A DNA stretch of 56,405 bases, from positions 1-56,405 of the forward strand of contig NZ_BBJJ01000045.1 of NCBI RefSeq assembly GCF_000739815.1, in the 5' to 3' direction. Positions 1 to 6,422 of this stretch are shown here, in pieces. The DNA is from Paraburkholderia mimosarum LMG 23256 = NBRC 106338. GTDB lineage: Bacteria > Pseudomonadota > Gammaproteobacteria > Burkholderiales > Burkholderiaceae. Within the stretch, counting starts at the first letter, position 1. Each line of letters begins with the position of its first letter. The notes below the pieces were generated by a model. That model saw only the letters and a program-made list of their open reading frames with translations, searched no databases and had not been told where the DNA came from. The position numbers were made by a program, and so were the translations under genes.

Positions 1-61
1 GTATCTTTCTGCTCACGGACGGCGGTCATGCAGCCTGATAACCATCATGGGCCTGAAAGCC

Positions 62-73
62 CGTTAATGAGCA
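62..73 (+). repeat. Left subterminal inverted repeat of the IS
   Basis: CGTTAATGAGCA, exact reverse complement of 1139-1150. It lies about 90 bp upstream of the transposase start codon. Confidence 0.8.
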
Positions 74-162
74 TTCGGCGCATGACCGCTACCGTTCTTC
101 GATAAGCCCGAACAGTTGCTTGAATTCAAATTCGCATTCACAAGAATGGGATCCGGGGAACC

Positions 163-1125
163 ATGTCTGAAAAAATCGCTGTCGGAATTGATGTGGCAAA
201 AGCCACCCTTGATGTCGCCTTCGGAGTTGCAGGAAGCGTCACGACCTATCCCAACACGCCAGCAGGCCACGAAGAGCTGCTCACCGCCCTTGCTGAATGC
301 CAGGTTGATCTTGTGGTACTGGAAGCCACAGCCACAGGAAGCTACGAGGTGGCGGCTGGTTGTGCGTTGCAAAGCGCCGGCTACGCAGTTGCTATCGTGA
401 ATCCCCGGCAAGCCCGCGACTTCGCAAAGGCAATGGGAAATCTCGCGAAAACCGACCGGATTGACGCGCGTGCTCTGGCTCAGCTTGCCCAGGTGCTTGC
501 GCAGCGAAGCGACAGGGACAAGATAGTCAAAATCCTGCCTTCGCCGCTGCAGCAGGAGCTTCAAGCCCTCGTTGCCCGTCGTCGTCAGATCGTCACATTG
601 TTGACGTCAGAGCGACAACGACTTGGAATCAGCCACGAAGCCGTGCGCGGGAGTCTAACCGCCGTCATTGAGGTTCTTCAAAGTCAGCTCAAGGCTGTTG
701 AAGCTGCCCTGGCGAAGCACGTCAAGGCGCATCACACCGGCCTGGTCGAACTGCTATCCAGTGTTCGCGGAGTAGGACCCGCTACCGTCGCCACGCTGAT
801 CGCCGACGTGCCAGAACTCGGCAAGCTGACGCGGCGTGAGGTCAGTGCGCTGATCGGGGTAGCGCCCTTCAACCGCGACTCGGGAGCGTTTCGCGGCAAA
901 CGAATGATCTTCGGCGGACGTGCCGCTGTCAGGCGCATGTTGTACATGGCGACTTTAGCGGCCGTACGCTTCAACCCGGTAATTGGGGCCTTCTATCATC
1001 GGCTCGTCGCCACCGGCAAGCCGAACAAGGTTGTTCTGGTTGCCTGCATGAGAAAGCTGCTGACTATCCTCAACGCCATCGCAAAAACAGGAAAGCCGTG
1101 GGATGAATCCATCCACACGGCTTGA
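163..1125 (+). CDS. IS110-family transposase (DEDD/RuvC-like plus Tnp20 domain)
   Basis: This 320-aa protein has the full IS110 layout. The N-terminal RuvC-like DEDD domain starts with VGIDVAKATLDVAF (Asp10), followed by VVLEATATGSYE with the acidic Glu, and KTDRIDARALAQLAQ carrying the last two Asp. The C-terminal Tnp20 domain has SVRGVGPATVATLIADVPE, LIGVAPFNRDSGAFRGKR (the conserved Ser-Gly region thought to hold the catalytic serine) and a basic tail. Length is normal for the family and there is no frameshift, so it is probably intact. In this family the recombinase acts with an element-encoded bridge RNA. The GGGGAACC just before the ATG is a weak ribosome site. Confidence 0.93.
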   Translation: MSEKIAVGIDVAKATLDVAFGVAGSVTTYPNTPAGHEELLTALAECQVDLVVLEATATGSYEVAAGCALQSAGYAVAIVNPRQARDFAKAMGNLAKTDRIDARALAQLAQVLAQRSDRDKIVKILPSPLQQELQALVARRRQIVTLLTSERQRLGISHEAVRGSLTAVIEVLQSQLKAVEAALAKHVKAHHTGLVELLSSVRGVGPATVATLIADVPELGKLTRREVSALIGVAPFNRDSGAFRGKRMIFGGRAAVRRMLYMATLAAVRFNPVIGAFYHRLVATGKPNKVVLVACMRKLLTILNAIAKTGKPWDESIHTA

Positions 1126-1138
1126 CTGGTAAGACAGT

Positions 1139-1150
1139 TGCTCATTAACG
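1139..1150 (-). repeat. Right subterminal inverted repeat of the IS
   Basis: TGCTCATTAACG, 14 bp past the transposase stop codon. It is an exact inverted copy of 62-73 and runs into the stem of the terminator at 1148. Confidence 0.8.
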
Positions 1151-1183
1151 CCGCCCAGGCAATTCGGGCCGGCGGCGTTTTTT
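1148..1183 (+). terminator. Rho-independent terminator after the transposase
   Basis: The stem ACGCCGCC (1148-1155) pairs perfectly with GGCGGCGT (1171-1178) and is followed by a run of six T. Its left arm overlaps the right inverted repeat, so it sits across the IS boundary. Confidence 0.7.
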
Positions 1184-1205
1184 CTTTTTGTGCCTGCTTG
1201 CGCGT

Positions 1206-1856
1206 CTAAGCGCCGAAGCGCTGGCGCACGACTTCCGCGACGGCCTTGCCGAGCCGATGGTGTTGTGAGGCTTCGTAGTGAATGCCGTCGGTGGGGCTGA
1301 CCGTCGCGAACTCGCCGGCATCGAGAAACGCCGAGCCGTACTTCACAGCCACGCGCTCGTAGAGCGGGGCGAGCAGGCGCGATTTCACTGTGCCGCCCGT
1401 GAAGATCTCGCCGAGGAAACCGATCTCTTCGATCGGCACCGGCGACATCAGCAGGACGTGCGGCGTCGCGCCGCCCGGACCCGCACGGCACGCGACGAGC
1501 GTTTCGAGCAGCACGTCGACCGAGTTCGCGATGTCGGCCGGCGTGACGGAAAAGCGCATCTTGAGGTCGTTGGTGCCGAGCATCAGCGCGACCACGTCCA
1601 CCGGCAACTGGCTTTCGAGGCAAGGACGCAGGTAGGCGTGCCCGTTCTTGTGCCGGCCTTCGATGGGATCGTCGTGAACCGTGGTGCGCGCGGGCAGGCC
1701 TTCCTCGATGATCGTCCAGCCCGGCCCGAGTGCCTCGCGCAGCACGCCTGGCCAGCGGTCGGCAGGGCCGAATCGCTCGGACACGCCGGGCACGGTGACC
1801 GGCTTCGTGCCGTGCGTATTGGAATCCCCGTAACAGAGCAGGGTGCGTGACGTCAT
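1206..1856 (-). CDS. SGNH/GDSL-family hydrolase (esterase/lipase)
   Basis: A 216-aa SGNH-fold serine hydrolase. Block I is LLCYGDSNTHG with nucleophile Ser12, block III is LMLGTNDLK, and block V is DGIHYEASQHH with Asp190 and His193 completing the triad. There is no signal peptide, so it is probably a cytoplasmic arylesterase or acyl hydrolase of unknown substrate. It is transcribed away from the TetR gene at 1967. The TetR-type operator at 1929-1943 lies between the two starts and could control both. The family call is firm; the substrate is unknown. Confidence 0.88.
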   Translation of the reverse strand: MTSRTLLCYGDSNTHGTKPVTVPGVSERFGPADRWPGVLREALGPGWTIIEEGLPARTTVHDDPIEGRHKNGHAYLRPCLESQLPVDVVALMLGTNDLKMRFSVTPADIANSVDVLLETLVACRAGPGGATPHVLLMSPVPIEEIGFLGEIFTGGTVKSRLLAPLYERVAVKYGSAFLDAGEFATVSPTDGIHYEASQHHRLGKAVAEVVRQRFGA

Positions 1857-1928
1857 GGGTTGCCTCTCGCAGATGGTTGCCGTGATTGGGGGCGGACTGC
1901 AATGCCACTACTCAGCATCGGAGATTAC

Positions 1929-1943
1929 TAGACGACTGGTCTA
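1929..1943. promoter_or_regulatory. Candidate TetR (NemR-like) operator 1
   Basis: TAGACGACTGGTCTA is an inverted repeat TAGAC-N5-GTCTA. It lies 24 bp upstream of the TetR start and 73 bp from the divergent hydrolase start. A copy differing at one central base is found at 2639-2653 ahead of the next operon. The position suggests autorepression. Confidence 0.72.
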
Positions 1944-1966
1944 ATTCCTCTGTAACATGCCGTCTC

Positions 1967-2569
1967 ATGAATGCAGCGGCAGCCGTCGAAGTGCGGCAAC
2001 ACATCCTCGATACCGCCATGCCCATCTTGCTGGGCAAGGGCTTTTCCGCAGTCGGTCTCAATGAGATCCTGGCGGCCGCCGGTGTGCCCAAGGGTTCGTT
2101 CTATCACTATTTCGGCTCGAAAGAGGCGTTCGGCGAAGCGTTGCTGACGTCGTATTTCGCCGAATATGCGGAGCGCCTCGACGATCTGCTCGTGCGGCAG
2201 CCCGGCACGGCGGCCGAGAAGCTGATGCGCTACTGGGACGACTGGCGCATGATCCAGTGCGCCGACGATCCCGTAGGCAAGTGTCTCGCGGTGAAGCTGG
2301 GCGCCGAGGTGAGCGACCTTTCCGAGGCGATGCGCGAGGCGCTGCGACTCGGCACGGACGCGACGATCTCGCGCATTGCCGCGTGCATCGAAGCAGGGCG
2401 CGCGGACGGCTCGCTCGTCACCGTGAACGACGCCGCGACGATGGCGGTGACGCTCTACGAACTGTGGCTGGGCGCGACGCTGCTCGAAAAAATTCACCGC
2501 GACCGCAAGCCGCTCGATGCGGCCATGGCGACCACGCGAATCCTGTTGAACCTGCCTCCAGGCAACTAA
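1967..2569 (+). CDS. TetR-family repressor (NemR-like)
   Basis: A 200-aa TetR-family protein. The N-terminal helix-turn-helix covers about residues 10-50 (RQHILDTAMPILLGKGFSAV, ILAAAGVPKGSFYHYFGSKEAF), followed by a ligand-binding domain with a Cys in the IQCADD segment. I chose ATG 1967 because the family N-terminus begins there; the frame stays open upstream to 1886, but that stretch includes the operator. The gene sits between two matching operators and ahead of DJ-1, ene-reductase and YgiN-like genes. That is the context of NemR-type sensors of electrophiles, quinones or hypochlorite. The family is certain; the inducer is inferred. Confidence 0.9.
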   Translation: MNAAAAVEVRQHILDTAMPILLGKGFSAVGLNEILAAAGVPKGSFYHYFGSKEAFGEALLTSYFAEYAERLDDLLVRQPGTAAEKLMRYWDDWRMIQCADDPVGKCLAVKLGAEVSDLSEAMREALRLGTDATISRIAACIEAGRADGSLVTVNDAATMAVTLYELWLGATLLEKIHRDRKPLDAAMATTRILLNLPPGN

Positions 2570-2638
2570 TCGAACGCAAAGCAGCGGCGGGCGCGGCGCG
2601 TGAACCGCGCGCGATTGTCGCGCATTGTGCCGATGATC

Positions 2639-2653
2639 TAGACGACCGGTCTA
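2639..2653. promoter_or_regulatory. Candidate TetR (NemR-like) operator 2
   Basis: TAGACGACCGGTCTA repeats operator 1 with a single T-to-C change in the spacer. It lies 81 bp upstream of the DJ-1/PfpI start. Two copies spaced this way, one at the repressor and one at the operon, make a single regulon very likely. Confidence 0.75.
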
Positions 2654-2734
2654 ATAGCGCATACAGATCATGCCAATGAGGCTGGTTCCCAAGGGACGCG
2701 CAAGCGTCCAAACCTTACCGATAAAGGAATGCCG

Positions 2735-3418
2735 ATGAAGGTACTGATCGTTTTGACCTCGCACGAGGACCTCGGCAATACGGGCAAGAAGACGGGCTTC
2801 TGGCTCGAGGAGTTCGCCGCGCCGTACTACGCGCTGCGCGACGCCGGTGTGGCGCTGACGCTCGCTTCGCCCAAAGGCGGCCAGCCGCCGCTCGACCCGA
2901 AGAGCAGCGATCCTTCCGCGCAGACCGATGCGACGCGGCGTTTCGCCTCCGACACCGAGGCGCAAGCGGCGCTTGCCAATACGAAACGGCTCGCCGATGT
3001 CGATGCGAGCGCGTTCGACGCCGTGTTCTATCCGGGCGGCCATGGCCCGCTCTGGGATCTCGCCGAAGATCCCGTGTCGATCGCATTGATCGAAAAGACG
3101 ATCGCCGCAGGCAAGCCCGTCGCCGCGGTCTGTCACGCGCCCGGCGTGCTGCGTCATGTGAAGGGCGCGGACGGCAAGCCGCTCGTGGCCGGCAAGTCGG
3201 TCACCGGTTTTTCGAACGACGAAGAGGCGGCCGTGCAGTTGACCGACGTCGTGCCGTTCCTCGTCGAGGACATGCTGAAAGCCAACGGCGGCCAGTACTC
3301 GAAGGCCGCCGACTGGCAGCCGCACGTTGCGACCGCAGGCCTGCTCATCACGGGGCAGAACCCGGCGTCGTCCGAGCCGGTTGCCGAGGCCTTGCTCGCG
3401 GCGCTTCGTCGTGCCTGA
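2735..3418 (+). CDS. DJ-1/PfpI-family protein (type 1 glutamine amidotransferase-like)
   Basis: A 227-aa protein of the DJ-1/ThiJ/PfpI superfamily, in the Hsp31-like branch. The nucleophile elbow is AAVCHAPGVL with Cys133-His134, and the acidic partner is likely in GFWLEEF (Glu25/Glu26). YPGGHGPLWDL is a typical Hsp31 and glyoxalase III-like motif. Family members act as glutathione-independent glyoxalases or deglycases. ATG 2735 is preferred over ATG 2729 because AAAGGA at 2723 is correctly spaced only for 2735. It is the first gene after operator 2, so methylglyoxal or aldehyde detoxification is a reasonable role. Confidence 0.87.
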   Translation: MKVLIVLTSHEDLGNTGKKTGFWLEEFAAPYYALRDAGVALTLASPKGGQPPLDPKSSDPSAQTDATRRFASDTEAQAALANTKRLADVDASAFDAVFYPGGHGPLWDLAEDPVSIALIEKTIAAGKPVAAVCHAPGVLRHVKGADGKPLVAGKSVTGFSNDEEAAVQLTDVVPFLVEDMLKANGGQYSKAADWQPHVATAGLLITGQNPASSEPVAEALLAALRRA

Positions 3419-3620
3419 GCGCGCCTGATCGTTCGCGTTCGCGCGCTTCGCTGCCGGGCGCGCCGCGAACGTCTCTCCCTGTTTCCTTTTCCTTCAGGCA
3501 ACGCTGCGAGCGCCGCTCGCAGCGGCTGCCCGGCTGCGTGTTGCCGCAAGGAAATCCCGTTTTTGCCAACCGGCGCAGGCGCCGCGCGAGGCGCGACCTG
3601 TGCCCAGAAAGGAGTCGTAG

Positions 3621-4718
3621 ATGTCCGCACTGCTCGAACCGTTCAAGCTCAAGGGCGTGTCCCTGCGCAACCGCATCGCCGTGCCGCCGATGTGCCAGTA
3701 CATGGCCGTCGACGGCGTGATCAACGACTGGCACCACGTCCACTACGCGCAGATCGCGCGCGGCGGCGCGGGTCTCGTGATCGTCGAGGCGACGGCGGTT
3801 TCGCCCGAAGGGCGCATCACGCCGGCTTGCGCGGGCCTGTGGAACGACACGCAGACCGAGGCGTTCAAGCCCACCGTCGCGGCGATCAAGGCGGCGGGCG
3901 CGGTGCCCGGCATCCAGATTGCGCACGCGGGTCGCAAGGCTAGCGCGAACCGTCCGTGGGAAGGGGACGACCACATTGCCGATAGTGACGCGCGCGGCTG
4001 GCAGACCATCGCGCCATCGGCGATTGCGTTCGGCGCGCATCTGCCGAAGGTGCCCAGGGCGATGACGCTCGACGACATCGCGCGCGTACGCGAGGACTTC
4101 GTGGCCGCGGCGAAGCGCGCGCTCGAAGCGGGCTTCGAATGGCTCGAGCTGCATTTCGCGCACGGCTATCTCGGCCAGAGCTTTTTCTCGACGCATTCGA
4201 ACCAGCGCGACGACGTCTATGGCGGCAGCCTCGAGAACCGCAGCCGTTTCCTGCTGGAAACGCTGGCCGCGGTGCGCAAGGTCTGGCCGGAGCACTTGCC
4301 GCTGACCGCGCGCTTTGGTGTGATCGAGTACGACGGCCGCGACGAGGAGACGCTCGCCGAGTCGATCGAACTCGCCAAGGGCTTCAAGCGCGAAGGGCTG
4401 AACATGCTGGGCGTCAGCGTCGGTTTCTCGACGCCCGCCGCGCAGATTCCGTGGGCGCCCGCGTTCCTCGCGCCGATCGCGCAGAAGGTGCGCCGCGCGG
4501 CCGGGCTGCCGGTTTCGTCGGCGTGGGGTATCGGCACGCCCGAACTGGCTGAACGCTCGGTGGCGAAGGAGCAGCTCGACGTCGTGATGGTCGGGCGCGC
4601 GCATCTCGCGAATCCGCACTGGCCGTACTTCGCGGCGCAGGATCTCGGCGTCGAGCGCGCCGCGTGGACCTTGCCCGCGCCATACGCGCACTGGCTCGAG
4701 CGCTACAAGGTCGGCTGA
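3621..4718 (+). CDS. xenA: XenA-type Old Yellow Enzyme (NAD(P)H:flavin ene-reductase)
   Basis: A 365-aa FMN-binding TIM-barrel of the thermophilic-like (class III) Old Yellow Enzymes. It reduces activated C=C bonds of enones, quinones, maleimides and nitro-compounds. Key residues fall at the same numbers as in Pseudomonas xenobiotic reductase A: Cys25 in PPMCQYM, which tunes the flavin, and His178, His181 and Tyr183 in LHFAHGYLGQ, which bind and protonate substrate. GGSLENRSRF and WGIGTPE match the phosphate-binding end. It lies 202 bp after the DJ-1 gene and 52 bp before the monooxygenase, probably in one transcript under operator 2. Confidence 0.93.
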   Translation: MSALLEPFKLKGVSLRNRIAVPPMCQYMAVDGVINDWHHVHYAQIARGGAGLVIVEATAVSPEGRITPACAGLWNDTQTEAFKPTVAAIKAAGAVPGIQIAHAGRKASANRPWEGDDHIADSDARGWQTIAPSAIAFGAHLPKVPRAMTLDDIARVREDFVAAAKRALEAGFEWLELHFAHGYLGQSFFSTHSNQRDDVYGGSLENRSRFLLETLAAVRKVWPEHLPLTARFGVIEYDGRDEETLAESIELAKGFKREGLNMLGVSVGFSTPAAQIPWAPAFLAPIAQKVRRAAGLPVSSAWGIGTPELAERSVAKEQLDVVMVGRAHLANPHWPYFAAQDLGVERAAWTLPAPYAHWLERYKVG

Positions 4719-4770
4719 CCCTGGCTGAAGTTTGCCGACCCCCCAAACCGTTGACGACGAGGAAATTCTA

Positions 4771-5070
4771 ATGACCGTTTATCTGTTCGCGAGCATCACG
4801 CCCAAGCCCGAGCATGTCGCCGACGTCGAAGCGCTCATGCTCGACATGGTCGTACAGACGCGCAAGGAGCCGGGCAATGTGCGCTACGACCTGCTGCGCC
4901 GCGCCGACGGCGCACCGGGCTTCTACCTCTACGAGATCTATCTCGACGAGGCCGCAGTGCAGGCGCACCGCGAAAGCGCGCACTTCATCGCGTACCGCGC
5001 GAAGATCGGCGCCTGGGTCACGGAGCCGCCCGAGGTCAAGATCCTGACGGGCGTGGACGTCGCGGGCTGA
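4771..5070 (+). CDS. YgiN-like quinol/antibiotic biosynthesis monooxygenase domain protein
   Basis: A 99-aa single-domain ABM-fold protein (ferredoxin-like dimer). MTVYLFASITPKPEH opens the first strand, RYDLLRRADGAPGFYLYEIY forms the core, and AHRESAHFIAY is the typical helix of YgiN and heme-degrading relatives. Family members oxidise quinols or remove reactive quinones without a cofactor. The start at 4771 has GAGGAA 8 bases upstream; an in-frame ATG at 4732 lacks a ribosome site. The coupling to xenA fits quinone or electrophile detoxification. Confidence 0.85.
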   Translation: MTVYLFASITPKPEHVADVEALMLDMVVQTRKEPGNVRYDLLRRADGAPGFYLYEIYLDEAAVQAHRESAHFIAYRAKIGAWVTEPPEVKILTGVDVAG

Positions 5071-5166
5071 AGCGCGCCGTTGCCGTGCTTGTCGCGTTGG
5101 CAAGCTCGCGCCGGACGTCGCCAGGCAGCGGCGTCCGGCGCCTGTTGCTCAAGCGCCACGCACCGC

Positions 5167-6195
5167 TCAACCAGCCATATCCAGCACGACGCGGCCTTCG
5201 ATCGCGCCGCGCTCCATGCGCGAGAACACGTCGTTGATGTTTTCCAGCTTGTCGGTGGAGACGGTCGCCTTGACCTTGCCTTCCTCGGCGAACATCAGCG
5301 ACTCTTCGAGATCCAGCCGCGTGCCGACGATCGAGCCGCGCACCGTCACGCCGCCCAGCACCATGTCGAAGATCGGCAGGGGGAAGTCGCCGGGCGGCAG
5401 GCCGTTGAGCGACACCGTGCCGCCCCGGCGCACCATGCCGAGCGCCTGCGAAAACGCGATTGGCGAAACCGCGGTGACCAGCACGCCGTGCGCGCCGCCG
5501 ATTTCCTTCTTCAGATACGCAGCGGGGTCGGTCGTTTTCGCGTTGACGGTCACGGTCGCGCCGAGACGTTTCGCGAGTTCGAGTTTCGTATCGTCGACAT
5601 CGACGGCCGCGACGTTGAGCCCCATCGCGCGCGCGTATTGCACGGCCATGTGACCGAGGCCGCCCACGCCGGAAATCACGACCCAGTTGCCGGGGCGCGT
5701 GTCGGTGACCTTCAGGCCCTTGTAGACCGTCACGCCTGCGCAAAGCACCGGTGCGATCTCGATGAAGTCGATCGACTTCGGCAGGCGGCCCACGTAGTTC
5801 GCGTCGGCTTTTGCGTATTGCGCGAAGCCCCCGTTCACTGAATAGCCGGTGTTCTTCTGCTGCTCGCAAAGCGTTTCCCAGCCCCCCAGGCAATGCTCGC
5901 AATGGCCGCAGGCGGAATAGAGCCACGGAATGCCCACACGGTCGCCTTCCTTCACATGCGTGACGCCCGCGCCCACGCCCACGACGTAGCCCACGCCCTC
6001 ATGGCCAGGAATGAACGGCGGCTGGGGCTTGACGGGCCAGTCCCCATGCGCCGCATGCAGGTCCGTGTGGCAGACGCCGCATGCTTCGATCTTCACCAGC
6101 AGCTCGCCCGGACCCGGGGTTGGAACGTCCACTTCCTCGAGGACGAGGGGTTTGCCAAACGCGCGGACTACCGCAGCTTGCATCGTCTTGCTCAT
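5167..6195 (-). CDS. adhP: Zinc-dependent alcohol dehydrogenase (AdhP type)
   Basis: A 342-aa medium-chain dehydrogenase. Catalytic zinc ligands are Cys42 in CGVCHTDLHAAHGDW and His65-Glu66 in GHEGVG, with a third Cys near VLCAGVT. The structural zinc uses Cys96, Cys99, Cys102 and Cys110 (CGHCEHC, LC). NAD binding is GVGGLGHMAVQYA. This is the ethanol/propanol-preferring AdhP group. AGGAG lies 7 bases before ATG 6195; the longer frame to 6240 has no such site. It converges on the xenA operon and lacks the TAGAC operator upstream, so it is probably regulated separately although functionally related (aldehyde reduction). Confidence 0.92.
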   Translation of the reverse strand: MSKTMQAAVVRAFGKPLVLEEVDVPTPGPGELLVKIEACGVCHTDLHAAHGDWPVKPQPPFIPGHEGVGYVVGVGAGVTHVKEGDRVGIPWLYSACGHCEHCLGGWETLCEQQKNTGYSVNGGFAQYAKADANYVGRLPKSIDFIEIAPVLCAGVTVYKGLKVTDTRPGNWVVISGVGGLGHMAVQYARAMGLNVAAVDVDDTKLELAKRLGATVTVNAKTTDPAAYLKKEIGGAHGVLVTAVSPIAFSQALGMVRRGGTVSLNGLPPGDFPLPIFDMVLGGVTVRGSIVGTRLDLEESLMFAEEGKVKATVSTDKLENINDVFSRMERGAIEGRVVLDMAG

Positions 6196-6422
6196 CGTCG
6201 TGCTCCTGAATGGCGGCGCGCGGCCGGATGCGAAGGGCATCGCGGTGTCGCCGGGCGTCCGCGTTCAACTTGAAAGTTTGAGCGAAAGGGCGTGCACGTG
6301 CGATGAGCGTGCGCAAGTGTTGGGTGACTGGGGAAATAAGAGGGAAAAGTTTTCGAACGAATCTGCCGTTAATATCGGACGAGGGGCGGCAACCGTGCCG
6401 CTGCCCCAATTCAGTCAACCCG

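Larger units (their letters stand above)
62..1150 (+). mobile_element. IS110-family (IS1111-type) insertion sequence
   Basis: A single DEDD transposase gene is bracketed by a 12-bp inverted repeat, CGTTAATGAGCA at 62-73 and its exact complement at 1139-1150. Subterminal inverted repeats of this size are typical of the IS1111 subgroup of IS110; IS110 proper lacks them. The true tips therefore lie a few bases outside the coordinates given and I cannot fix them without an empty site. No target duplication is visible, as expected for the family. The left non-coding stretch (74-162) is the only sizeable non-coding DNA between the repeats. Confidence 0.8.

Noticed and set aside
6240..6320. A TAGAC operator at the adhP promoter
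   Set aside because: I looked for TAGAC-N5-GTCTA there and did not find it, so adhP is not placed in the TetR regulon.
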